Part shown: piece after piece, positions 1-6,425 of the stretch
Layout: every line of letters begins with the position of its first letter
How positions within the stretch are numbered: the first letter of the stretch is position 1
Assembly (NCBI GenBank): GCA_025457985.1
Contig: JALOTI010000097.1
Coordinates: 1 to 7,035, forward strand
Direction of reading: 5' to 3'
DNA from: Leptospira sp.
Lineage (GTDB): Bacteria; Spirochaetota; Leptospiria; Leptospirales; Leptospiraceae
DNA length: 7,035 nucleotides
Translations under genes and position numbers: made by a program
Notes under the pieces: model-generated
Told to the model about the DNA's origin: nothing
What the model saw: only the letters and a program-made list of their open reading frames with translations
Databases searched by the model: none

Positions 1-159
1 AATTTCTTCGTATTCATCTCGTTTTCCACCTAGATCGGAAAGTTCTCTTTGCACACGATCTTTAGACAGGAGACCTACTAATTCTCCTGTAGAAGAAACA
101 ACGGGGAGATGGGTCGCCCGAGTCATTAAGAAATGCCGATACAAAGATTCTATCTTCAC
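1..159 (-). CDS. CBS-domain protein, N-terminal fragment (runs off the left edge)
   Basis: The minus strand is open from a GTG at 159 to the window edge, giving 53 residues. Residues 17-34 (HLPVV, then GELVGLLSKD) have the typical CBS pattern of a hydrophobic strand, a small-residue turn and a GLLS/GIVT-like strand. CBS domains usually bind adenosyl ligands and regulate an attached enzyme, channel or transporter, but the partner domain lies outside the window. The start is uncertain. GTG 159 has no obvious ribosome binding site, and the same frame stays open upstream to a stop at 180-178. The residues between that stop and GTG (FQNDSL) look like the first part of the CBS fold. A GAGG at 189-186 sits just before a GTG at 181-179 in a different frame. 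The gene begins 46 bases after the stop of the exported protein gene at 206-841 and may be in the same transcript. The CBS fold is fairly secure; start and overall function are not. Confidence 0.6.
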   Translation of the reverse strand, partial: MKIESLYRHFLMTRATHLPVVSSTGELVGLLSKDRVQRELSDLGGKRDEYEEI

Positions 160-205
160 TAACGAGTCATTTTGAAATCACTCGACCTCGTGAAAATCGA
201 AATTT

Positions 206-841
206 TTAGTTTTCTTGGATGGTTGTGGTTTTCTTGTTCCCGAGTAAAATTGGTTCTACCCAAATCTGGTCAGCCGTTTTGAATTCGTCAGGCACTTCCG
301 ATTTTTGAGATCTCAGAGAAAGTAGAGAGTAAACGATAGATTTTTTGTAGGTATGGAGAGATCTGTGAAAGTTACCCGATAGAAAGTAATCCTTTGCATG
401 GTCTTTTTCACTTTTAGCCATACTCAAATACCTTTGAATTTTTTCTTTCGTATCCCAATCTAGTTTTTTCGAACTGGATTTGTCTTCTGTATCTAAAATT
501 ATCCAATCACCCATCGCTTTTTGGTATAAATTTCCTGCGATTTCTTCCATGGGAGAACAAAGTTTCCTTTGTAAATAATGGACTTCACCTTCAGCGATTC
601 CTAATGCTTTTTCCATTTGGACTCGACCACCGGCACGGTAACTCTCTTCTACATCTTTTTTTAAGGACTCAACTGAGTTTTTTCCTTCATCTACCTGTAA
701 TCCTAAATTTTCTTTGAGTTCTGTAACGAGTGTTATTTTGCCATCAAATTGTTTTTTTCTCTCTCGGTAAGAAAGAGTGGTTTTGGAAAGGATTCCAAAA
801 CCAAACGATATTAGAATAAGGTAAACTAGGGAATACTTCAT
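206..841 (-). CDS. exported helical protein of unknown function (211 aa)
   Basis: I do not recognise this protein. Residues 1-19 (MKYSLVYLILISFGFGILS) form a signal peptide or N-terminal membrane anchor with no lipobox cysteine, so the rest should lie in the periplasm. Residues 25-95 are highly charged and predicted helical, with coiled-coil character. Residues 138-175 look like a TPR-type helical hairpin, with small residues at AKDY, then SGN, then a YKKSI helix. There is a single cysteine (C95). The ATG at 841-839 overlaps the TAA stop of the upstream gene (TAATG), so translation is probably coupled; no strong ribosome binding site is visible in the preceding GA-rich codons. Part of the sequence resembles a segment of the upstream neighbour, which suggests the two are distant paralogues acting in the same place. 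An envelope structural or assembly role is possible but is only inference. Confidence 0.75.
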   Translation of the reverse strand: MKYSLVYLILISFGFGILSKTTLSYRERKKQFDGKITLVTELKENLGLQVDEGKNSVESLKKDVEESYRAGGRVQMEKALGIAEGEVHYLQRKLCSPMEEIAGNLYQKAMGDWIILDTEDKSSSKKLDWDTKEKIQRYLSMAKSEKDHAKDYFLSGNFHRSLHTYKKSIVYSLLSLRSQKSEVPDEFKTADQIWVEPILLGNKKTTTIQEN

Positions 842-1821
842 TACTTCTTTTTCTCTTCTGGGTAGATGACTTTTCCGTTCTCATCAAACTTAGGAACTGG
901 AGGAACAGACTCACGTCTAGCACCCTCTGTTTCCTTAATTTGTGAATTCGCTTCAATCAGCAAGTCAACCTTCTTAGATGTTATAAATCCATAATTGTCA
1001 TCATGTTGTTCTAATAGATCTAGAGGTTTTGCGTCAGGATTGCCCGGAGGTACTACTGTACGTTCCATCCTTTTATTTTCAATGTAATTGATTAAGGTAT
1101 CTCTCACCTTTTCGTAGTTACGTTGTTTTTCTTCTGATCTAGCTTCTTTCAAGTCCTCATTAGATCTATACTGATACTCAGGTTTATCTTCATCCGGAGT
1201 TTTTGAATAAATCATCGCCAAAATAGCAAATCGTTTTGCTCGGCGTAGAGTTAGGATACCTTCTTTATAGAGCGTTAGTTTGTATCGATATTGGTGAGGG
1301 CTTGAATTCAATCCTGTTGTATATAGGTCTTCAGAAGATCTCAAATCACGAAAGCCAAGGCGGAGAAGAGCTTTTGCGTTATTGTCATTAGATCTAATGA
1401 TGGCAGGGGCAGCAGACTCCAACAAAGCTTTTGCATCTTCAATATACTTTTGCAAAACGATTTCAAAAATATTTTTGAGTTCCCCTTGCGCTTGGCGGAG
1501 TTGACGGAAAGCGTATGTGTAATTGCTCTGGAGATACCACATATTACCGCTAAAATCTGATTGGTTTGCAGCCTTTAGCAGTTTAAAATATTCAAAATCT
1601 AGATTTTTTTTAGCAGGTTCTGCTCCTGCAGGTGGCGTAGCACCTGTTCCTTCTTCTTGAGAAGGAGCCAAGTTACTTACGGCAACATTGATAAAGTTTA
1701 AATTTTCTTTATTTTCAAAGATCAAAATCCCCAGATTGGTTTGTTCTGGAGATACTGCACTGATATGTGAGATATGCCCCACAACCAGTGCAAACAAGAG
1801 GATGAATTTCCATTTTCCCAT
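841..1821 (-). CDS. exported helical protein of unknown function (326 aa)
   Basis: I do not recognise this protein. Residues 1-22 (K3, K5, a hydrophobic core FILLFALVV, then HISA) look like a Sec signal peptide cleaved near A22; no lipobox cysteine is present, so a soluble periplasmic or outer-surface protein is most likely. A low-complexity linker rich in Ala, Pro and Glu covers about 52-71. Residues 75-250 are predicted almost entirely helical, with TPR-like pieces (for example 160-200 and 232-250), followed by a proline-rich charged tail (255-326) ending in EEKKK. The ATG at 1821 is preceded by AAGG at 1832-1829 with a 7-base spacer, which supports this start. The gene lies 52 bases after the dapL stop and overlaps the next gene by one base (TAATG). 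Being membrane-targeted, it is functionally unlike the biosynthetic genes upstream, so it may have its own promoter, though I see no convincing one. Confidence 0.78.
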   Translation of the reverse strand: MGKWKFILLFALVVGHISHISAVSPEQTNLGILIFENKENLNFINVAVSNLAPSQEEGTGATPPAGAEPAKKNLDFEYFKLLKAANQSDFSGNMWYLQSNYTYAFRQLRQAQGELKNIFEIVLQKYIEDAKALLESAAPAIIRSNDNNAKALLRLGFRDLRSSEDLYTTGLNSSPHQYRYKLTLYKEGILTLRRAKRFAILAMIYSKTPDEDKPEYQYRSNEDLKEARSEEKQRNYEKVRDTLINYIENKRMERTVVPPGNPDAKPLDLLEQHDDNYGFITSKKVDLLIEANSQIKETEGARRESVPPVPKFDENGKVIYPEEKKK

Positions 1822-1851
1822 AGCTCTACCTTAGAATATATATCGGAGCTA
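1819..1851 (-). promoter_or_regulatory. ribosome binding site and small stem at the start of the 326-aa exported gene
   Basis: AAGG (1832-1829) lies 7 bases before the ATG at 1821. It is inside the 19-base loop of a possible 6-bp stem formed by TAGCTC (1851-1846) and GAGCTA (1826-1821). The second arm includes the A of the start codon. The stem is short and would be only marginally stable, so any effect on initiation is speculative; the binding site itself is a reasonable call. Confidence 0.4.
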
Positions 1852-1873
1852 AGGGAAAAACCAGGACTAATTT

Positions 1874-3100
1874 TTACATTTTTTGGATGCGTTCTATGGC
1901 AGAAATCACATCTTCTCGCTTACCAAAGGCTGAAAGTCGGAAATACCCTTCTCCTGCTGGCCCAAACCCGGAACCAGGAGTACCAACAATCTGTGCTTTG
2001 GAAAGGAGTTCATCGAAAAATTCCCAGGACTTAAGACCTTTGGGAGTCTTTAGCCATATATAAGGAGCATTAGTACCACCAAAAACCTTAAAACCAGCAG
2101 AAGAGAGACCCTCTCGGATGAGCTTTGCATTCTCCATATAATACGAAATTTGCTCCGCTATCTCTTTTTTTCCTTCTGGTGAAAAGATCGCTTCCGCACC
2201 TTTTTGGGTCACATAAGAAACACCATTGAATTTTGTGGTATGTCTTCTGCTCCAAAGTGAATTGAAGCTAATTTCTTCACCAGATTTCGTTTTTCCTTTT
2301 AGCTCTTTCGGAATGACCAGATAGGCGCAACGGATTCCCGTAAAACCGGCAGTTTTAGAAAAACTTCTGAATTCAATAGCAACCTCTTTGGCTCCAGGAA
2401 TTTCATAAATCGATTTAGGAATCTCTTTGTCCTGGATAAAGGATTCATACGCAGAATCAAATAGGATTATACTTCCGATTTTTTTTGCATAATTTACCCA
2501 TTCAGTCAGCCTTTCCTTTGTGGCAACCATACCAGTAGGGTTATTCGGATAACAAAGATAAATGATGTCTGCTTTTTCCTTAGGAAAATCTGGTTCAAAA
2601 TTGTTTTCTTCTGTTGCAGGCATATATACGATATTTGCGTATCTACCATCGGATCCGATATCCCCTGTCCTTCCCGCCATCACGTTTGTATCGACATACA
2701 CGGGATACACGGGATCCACTACAGCAATTTTACTATCTAAGGAGAAAATCTCTTGGATATTTCCAGAGTCACATTTTGATCCATCGGAAACAAATACCTC
2801 ATCTTCCGAGAGACTGACCCCACGTGATTTGTAATCGTTTTCTATGATCTTACTGATTAAAAAACTATAACCTTGCTCTGGTCCATACCCATGAAATCCT
2901 CCGGCGGTTCCCATTTCTTTTGCAGCTTCGACCATCGCATTTACAATGCTTGGTGCTAATGGGAGAGTAACGTCGCCGATTCCCAATCGAATGATTCTTT
3001 GAGTAGGATTTTGCTCCGAGTAAGCTCTCACCCTTCTTCCAATCTCAGGGAATAAATAACCTGCTTTTAATTTAAGATAGTTTTCATTGATCTGAGTCAT
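1874..3100 (-). CDS. dapL: LL-diaminopimelate aminotransferase
   Basis: This PLP enzyme converts tetrahydrodipicolinate and glutamate directly to LL-diaminopimelate and 2-oxoglutarate. That bypasses the succinylase or acetylase steps of the lysine and peptidoglycan pathway in the cytoplasm. The 408 residues match the usual family length. The N-terminus ([16 protein letters not shown]) is the typical DapL opening, followed by GIGDVTLPL (40-48) and [11 protein letters not shown] (67-77). SDGSKCD lies at 105-111 and YPNNPTG at 184-190; D215 in FDSAYE should pair with the PLP ring nitrogen. The Schiff-base lysine is K249 in [13 protein letters not shown], and R388 in YFRLS binds the substrate carboxylate. 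No key residue is missing. The start ATG at 3100 has an excellent site, GAGGAG at 3113-3108 with a 7-base spacer. It overlaps the end of the DUF2203 gene by 17 bases, so this is the third gene of the pyrB operon. DapL is known from Chlamydia, plants and Leptospira. Confidence 0.97.
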   Translation of the reverse strand: MTQINENYLKLKAGYLFPEIGRRVRAYSEQNPTQRIIRLGIGDVTLPLAPSIVNAMVEAAKEMGTAGGFHGYGPEQGYSFLISKIIENDYKSRGVSLSEDEVFVSDGSKCDSGNIQEIFSLDSKIAVVDPVYPVYVDTNVMAGRTGDIGSDGRYANIVYMPATEENNFEPDFPKEKADIIYLCYPNNPTGMVATKERLTEWVNYAKKIGSIILFDSAYESFIQDKEIPKSIYEIPGAKEVAIEFRSFSKTAGFTGIRCAYLVIPKELKGKTKSGEEISFNSLWSRRHTTKFNGVSYVTQKGAEAIFSPEGKKEIAEQISYYMENAKLIREGLSSAGFKVFGGTNAPYIWLKTPKGLKSWEFFDELLSKAQIVGTPGSGFGPAGEGYFRLSAFGKREDVISAIERIQKM

Positions 3101-3446
3101 TTTGATTCTCCTCTATTAATTTCCTTGATCTAAATCCTTCATTATATCCATGCTCGTATAACACATCTTCTTCGCCCCAAGTCCAACAATAGTATCCTTT
3201 CCCATTGTCAAAATCCACAAGCCAAAGACCTTTTACATCTAGGTCCATAGCCAAAATTTCATTGGACCAATTTTGCACAATCGAAGCGATTTCATCTTCC
3301 TTGATTTCTAAAATATTTTCTGGAAAAAGATTTTTTCGAAGTTCGTCAGCAAGTACGCTAGCTTTTATATAGTATTCTCTCGTAATTTCCCTAACAAGTG
3401 GTAATACTTCTCTCGCCTCAGATAGGGTCCAAATTTTTTTACTCAA
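3084..3446 (-). CDS. DUF2203 family protein (120 aa), TTG start
   Basis: This is a small cytoplasmic protein of the DUF2203 family, whose function is unknown. The N-terminal pattern [16 protein letters not shown] (6-21) and the C-terminal block [16 protein letters not shown] (73-88), followed by TWGEE and [10 protein letters not shown], are the family hallmarks; the family normally has a D-F...YLCW..GE..I.yWH..GF..R pattern. The usual tryptophan-histidine near the end is replaced here by YEHGYNEGF. The start codon is TTG (3446-3444), not ATG. It is favoured because the family begins just before the FTLEEAR-like motif and the only in-frame methionine downstream is residue 67. A GGG lies about 8 bases upstream. 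The TTG overlaps the pyrB stop by 8 bases (TTGAGTAA), so translation is probably coupled. The gene also overlaps dapL by 17 bases. Its fixed place between pyrB and dapL gives no direct functional clue. Confidence 0.88.
   Translation of the reverse strand: MSKKIWTLSEAREVLPLVREITREYYIKASVLADELRKNLFPENILEIKEDEIASIVQNWSNEILAMDLDVKGLWLVDFDNGKGYYCWTWGEEDVLYEHGYNEGFRSRKLIEENQNDSDQ
3101..3114 (-). promoter_or_regulatory. ribosome binding site of dapL
   Basis: AGAGGAG (3114-3108) is a near-perfect complement to the 16S rRNA tail and lies 7 bases before the dapL ATG. It is embedded in the last codons of the DUF2203 gene. It is the strongest ribosome binding site I see in the window, which suggests dapL is translated efficiently in its own right and not only by coupling. 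Confidence 0.8.
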
Positions 3447-4371
3447 AATGGATTCCCAAACTCAAAACGAGTAGAGCCATTCGAACCACTACACCATACT
3501 TCGCCTGACGAAAGTATGCCGCATTAGGCAAGTCATCTACATCCGTTGAAAGTTCATTCACACGTGGTAATGGGTGGAGTATTGTCGTATTTTTTTTAGA
3601 AGCAAGAACAAGTTCTTTATTCACTTTGTAGATATCTTTTAATTTTTCATACTCTCGATGGTCGGGAAACCTTTCCTCTTGGATACGAGTTACATAAGCA
3701 ACATCGGCATCCCATAGCGCTTTGATATCCGTGGTCTCTTCCCATGTCATAGGAAATCCGCTTATATTCTTTTTATACGATTCAGGAAGTTTTAATTCCT
3801 CTGGAGATATCAGATATAAATGCACCTTATAGTGTCTGAGTAAATTGATGAGTGAGTGGATGGTTCTTCCATATTTCAAATCACCGATAAAAGCAATGGA
3901 TAGACCATCTATCTTTTCTTTTTCCGAAATGATTGTGTAGAGATCCAGGAGCGCTTGTGTTGGGTGTTGCCCTGCTCCATCCCCGGCGTTGATCACAGGA
4001 ATGTCCACTGCACCTGCAGCAATTCTCGAACTGCCCTCTACAGGATGGCGGATCACTGCGATATCAACATAGGCTTCGATCATCTTCATTGTGTCGTAAA
4101 GTGTCTCACCCTTTGAAATAGAAGAAAACTGAAATCCAACAGTTGATATCAATCTTCCACCTAATCTCTCCATGGCGGCTTCGAAAGATAGCCGAGTACG
4201 AGTCGAAGCCTCAAAAAAAAGAGAGGCCATGAGTTTGCCCTTTAGGATTCCAAACGCCTTACCCGACTCGTGTAAAGCGTTCATTTGGTGTGTTTTATGG
4301 ATAAGAAAATCCAAGTCCTCTTTCGAAAACTGGAGGGTGTCAAGAATATCTTTATGGGAATAGGAATACAT
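3439..4371 (-). CDS. pyrB: aspartate carbamoyltransferase catalytic subunit
   Basis: This enzyme joins carbamoyl phosphate and aspartate to give carbamoyl aspartate, the committed step of pyrimidine synthesis. Length (310 aa) and sequence are close to the E. coli catalytic chain. The carbamoyl-phosphate loop FFEASTRTR is at 52-60. The mobile-loop lysine is K87 in SISKGET, and RHP follows at 108-110. HPTQ is at 136-139 in [17 protein letters not shown]. The aspartate domain has [11 protein letters not shown] (163-173), TRIQEERF (228-235) and HPLPRVNE (266-273). All active-site residues I can check are present. No regulatory chain gene (pyrI) is adjacent, so allosteric control by CTP cannot be assumed. 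The ATG at 4371 is the only sensible start because the next methionine is residue 30. The upstream site is weak (GAGA about 12 bases away). The gene heads an overlapping operon with the DUF2203 gene and dapL. The 62-base leader is too short to hold an obvious attenuator. Confidence 0.97.
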   Translation of the reverse strand: MYSYSHKDILDTLQFSKEDLDFLIHKTHQMNALHESGKAFGILKGKLMASLFFEASTRTRLSFEAAMERLGGRLISTVGFQFSSISKGETLYDTMKMIEAYVDIAVIRHPVEGSSRIAAGAVDIPVINAGDGAGQHPTQALLDLYTIISEKEKIDGLSIAFIGDLKYGRTIHSLINLLRHYKVHLYLISPEELKLPESYKKNISGFPMTWEETTDIKALWDADVAYVTRIQEERFPDHREYEKLKDIYKVNKELVLASKKNTTILHPLPRVNELSTDVDDLPNAAYFRQAKYGVVVRMALLVLSLGIHFE

Positions 4372-4433
4372 GGATTTCGTTTCTCAAGGGTTTTTGGTAT
4401 CTAAGAAATCGAAAACAAAAAATTCTTGTCATA
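4372..4433. promoter_or_regulatory. divergent intergenic region between pyrB and the thioesterase gene
   Basis: These 62 bases separate two divergent start codons, so they should hold promoters for both directions. The sequence is AT-rich. On the minus strand, ATGACA (4432-4427) resembles a -35 box, but no good -10 box lies 16-18 bases from it. On the plus strand I see no clear pair, though CATAAT (4430-4435) runs directly into the thioesterase ATG. No terminator or attenuator hairpin is apparent. The role as a promoter region is inferred from gene arrangement, not from motifs. Confidence 0.45.
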
Positions 4434-4847
4434 ATGTCAGATGCAATTCGAGAAAAAATAAAAGAAATGGATCTTGTCACCCAGCACCTGGTTCAGCCCG
4501 ACGACCTAAACTACCACAATAACCTCTTTGGAGGAAAGATGCTTTCCTGGATCGATGAGGGTATGGCGATGTTTGTGATGACCAAAATCCAATATACGAA
4601 CATAGTCACAATCAGCATGGACAATGTGGTCTTTCGGAGCCCTGCAAGAGCCGGAGATATCATCCAAATCTACGGAAAAATAGTGAAGTATGGCAAATCT
4701 TCTGTAACGTCTAAAACACTTGCGATCACCAATAACCCACAGACAGGAAAACTCTCCGAAGTCATCGAAAGTGAGATCACCTACGTTTGTTTAGGTGAAA
4801 AGGGGAAACCAATTGCCTATTTCAGAAATTTCACCCCTCCCATTTAG
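4434..4847 (+). CDS. acyl-CoA thioesterase, hotdog fold (YciA/BACH-like)
   Basis: A 137-residue single-hotdog protein of the acyl-CoA thioesterase (HotDog ACOT-type) family, which hydrolyses acyl-CoA to free acid and CoA in the cytoplasm and normally works as a trimer of dimers. The family signature is clear: P22 followed by [21 protein letters not shown] (23-43), with the N-x-x-(G/N)-x-x-FGG strand and the catalytic acid D41. Then come [15 protein letters not shown] (61-75) and GKSSVTSK (87-94) on the central strands, with IESEITYV (111-118) closing the sheet. Substrate chain length cannot be read from the sequence. The ATG at 4434 has no recognisable ribosome binding site; M12 is an alternative start but is no better served. 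The end overlaps the convergent ubiX by 17 bases. It is transcribed alone, so there is no operon clue to its pathway; a housekeeping role in CoA recycling or membrane lipid turnover is likely. Confidence 0.9.
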   Translation: MSDAIREKIKEMDLVTQHLVQPDDLNYHNNLFGGKMLSWIDEGMAMFVMTKIQYTNIVTISMDNVVFRSPARAGDIIQIYGKIVKYGKSSVTSKTLAITNNPQTGKLSEVIESEITYVCLGEKGKPIAYFRNFTPPI

Positions 4848-5427
4848 GGAAGAGATTTTGTTCGACACCGAGTAGATTAAATATCCTTCCTGAGATAAAA
4901 TCACCTAAGTCGTCAAGAGTTTTGGGCATCTGGTAAAATCCAGGGGAGGCGGGTAGAATAATCGCCCCGGCTTCATCCAAAGACAGAAGGTTTCGTAAAT
5001 GTATTCGATTAAAAGGTGTCTCTCTTGGTACTACGATGAGACGCCGTCTTTCTTTTAATGTAACATCCGCAGCTCGCTCTATCAAATTTTCCGTAAGTCC
5101 CGCATTCATTGAGGCTACTGTTTTCATACTACATGGCACAACAACCATTGCATCCCAAGAATTTGAACCACTCGCTATATCGGATCCAATATCAAAAAAA
5201 TTACGGATATGGAATTTGTGGATTTGTTTTGGTTTCCATTTTTCTGAAATAAAACTAAGGATGGCTTCTGCCGAGTCCACTTTCGTTTCATATTCTTCAG
5301 AAAAGATTCTAAGTGAGGCGGGACTGACCGTAAGATATGTTTCCCCTTCCAATTCCATCAGGGCACGTAAAAATCTAGCCGCATAGATTGACCCGCTAGC
5401 GCCCGCTAGGCCAACGACTAATTTCAT
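4831..5427 (-). CDS. ubiX: flavin prenyltransferase UbiX
   Basis: UbiX attaches dimethylallyl phosphate to FMN to make prenylated FMN, the cofactor of UbiD-type decarboxylases. The flavoprotein fold opens with [17 protein letters not shown] (4-20), where GASG binds the FMN phosphate. IGSDIASGS (80-88) follows. [17 protein letters not shown] (95-111) has the conserved PCSM and a serine-rich turn, and [10 protein letters not shown] (113-122) contributes E114 and R118. [14 protein letters not shown] (134-147) carries the phosphate-binding R135, E136 and R141. [15 protein letters not shown] (160-174) supplies Y165 near the prenyl site. The length (198 aa) is normal. The ATG overlaps the stop of the UbiA-like gene in an ATGA quartet (5427-5424) with no strong site of its own, so the two are translationally coupled. 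In this setting it probably serves the decarboxylation step of menaquinone synthesis; the UbiD partner is not in the window. Confidence 0.95.
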   Translation of the reverse strand: MKLVVGLAGASGSIYAARFLRALMELEGETYLTVSPASLRIFSEEYETKVDSAEAILSFISEKWKPKQIHKFHIRNFFDIGSDIASGSNSWDAMVVVPCSMKTVASMNAGLTENLIERAADVTLKERRRLIVVPRETPFNRIHLRNLLSLDEAGAIILPASPGFYQMPKTLDDLGDFISGRIFNLLGVEQNLFPKWEG

Positions 5428-6335
5428 TGGAAACTGATACCACTAGAAAGTTTAATAAGGAACTCATTCCATTTATCAAACAAAATAGCAAGGAACAGAA
5501 TCACACTGATCCATGAGTTGATTTGATAGAATTGTAGAGGTAGATCCTTTGTTTTTGCATCATAAGAAATTTTATGTTCATACAAAATCAGAACACCTAT
5601 TGCAAATAAAATTAAAAAGTACATCCACTCCAATCCTGCGTTGATCCCTGCCCAAACGAAGAAAAAGAGTGAAAGCAGATGCAAAAAAACAGCAATCGTT
5701 CGAGAATGATTCTCTCCAAGAACTGCTGGTATAGATTGTAGTTTTTCTCCTTGGTCAAAATTCATATCTTGGATCGCATATAAAACGTCAAAGGCTGAAA
5801 TATGAAACAACAATCCCAGAGAAAATAAAATTGGCACCAAACTAATGTTTTCTGTAACTGCTATCCATGCTCCCAAAGGTGCAAGTGAGATAGCAAAACC
5901 TAATACTAGATGGCAAAAAAAGGTAAATCGTTTTGTGAGTGAATACAGAAAGAGAGTAAAGAGTGCTGGAAACGATAACAAAAAAGCAAGTTTGTTCACA
6001 AAAAAACTAGCAAAGATGAAAATGAAAGAAGAGAGCCCGATAAACAGTAAAGCCGAGAGTTTTGAAATTTTTCCTGAGGGAATTTCCCGTTCCTTTGTAC
6101 GGGGATTTTTTTCATCTATTTCTGCATCGACATAACGGTTGAAGCCCATTGCAGCACTTCTTGCACTTACCATACAAACAATGATCAACAGGAAAATCCG
6201 CAGTAAGTCCCCCCATTCGAGCGAGGATTCCAAATATGCCAATACAAAGCTTATTCCAGCAAAGGGAAGAGCAAACAGACTATGAGAGAACTTGATCATC
6301 TTTGCATACAAAATTATATTCTTTAGGAACTTCAT
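5424..6335 (-). CDS. UbiA-family prenyltransferase, probably for menaquinone (MqnP-like)
   Basis: This integral membrane enzyme of 303 residues should transfer a polyprenyl chain to an aromatic acid during quinone synthesis. The first Asp-rich motif is NRYVDAEID (66-74), leading into the family block [12 protein letters not shown] (77-88). The second is D183 through YAIQDMNFD (186-194), followed by SIPAVLG (201-207). Both coordinate Mg-pyrophosphate. About eight to nine hydrophobic membrane segments surround them (for example 20-36, 44-62, 95-112, 118-132, 140-160, 165-182, 212-230, 235-252, 272-287). The pattern fits the 4-hydroxybenzoate octaprenyltransferase-like group that includes MqnP of the futalosine pathway. 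I favour that because spirochaetes of this type use menaquinone and because ubiX follows with a 4-base overlap. A UbiA role for ubiquinone is the alternative. The ATG at 6335 has AGGGG at 6350-6346, a 10-base spacer. Confidence 0.9.
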   Translation of the reverse strand: MKFLKNIILYAKMIKFSHSLFALPFAGISFVLAYLESSLEWGDLLRIFLLIIVCMVSARSAAMGFNRYVDAEIDEKNPRTKEREIPSGKISKLSALLFIGLSSFIFIFASFFVNKLAFLLSFPALFTLFLYSLTKRFTFFCHLVLGFAISLAPLGAWIAVTENISLVPILFSLGLLFHISAFDVLYAIQDMNFDQGEKLQSIPAVLGENHSRTIAVFLHLLSLFFFVWAGINAGLEWMYFLILFAIGVLILYEHKISYDAKTKDLPLQFYQINSWISVILFLAILFDKWNEFLIKLSSGISFQ

Positions 6336-6425
6336 GTTTCACATTCCCCTACTTTAGACCATCGAAAGGTTTTTTCGTTCACTTTCCCAACAAATTGTCC
6401 GTTCTTTAAACCAGGGAAATTTTCG
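6336..6425. promoter_or_regulatory. divergent intergenic region upstream of the UbiA-like gene and the right-edge gene
   Basis: These 90 bases lie between two divergent starts and must contain at least the leaders of both. Ribosome binding sites are visible at each end: AGGGG (6350-6346, minus) and AGGG (6413-6416, plus, 9 bases before the ATG). I find no convincing -35/-10 pair on either strand. An 8-bp inverted repeat, CATCGAAA (6360-6367) and TTTCGATG (6421-6428), spans most of the region and runs into the plus-strand start codon. A short hairpin with arms CGAAA and TTTCG also occurs at 6363-6377. Regulatory use of either is unproven. Confidence 0.4.

Noticed and set aside
193..206. Hairpin with AAAAT/ATTTT arms and a TTCG loop just after the stop of the 211-aa gene, as a terminator
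   Set aside because: The stem is five A-T pairs only, with no GC and no true U-run after it, so it is too weak for intrinsic termination.
744..956. 70-codon minus-strand open frame across the junction of the two exported genes
   Set aside because: It overlaps both signal-peptide genes out of frame and has no ribosome binding site or domain.
1834..1841. TATATATT as a -10 box for the 326-aa exported gene
   Set aside because: No -35 box at the right distance, and the start site it predicts would leave only part of the ribosome binding site in the message.
2562..2834. Plus-strand open frames of 67-90 codons opposite dapL
   Set aside because: They lie entirely antisense to a well-conserved enzyme, lack ribosome binding sites and show no family motif.
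4838..4850. TCCC-ATTTA-GGGA hairpin at the convergent gene ends as a shared terminator
   Set aside because: Only four base pairs, and neither strand has a proper run of T directly after the stem.
5036..5386. 116-codon plus-strand open frame opposite ubiX
   Set aside because: Fully antisense to ubiX and without recognisable protein features; a shadow frame.
5845..6135. 96-codon plus-strand open frame opposite the UbiA-like gene
   Set aside because: Its lysine- and serine-rich composition is what the reverse complement of Phe/Leu-rich membrane segments gives; no initiation signal.
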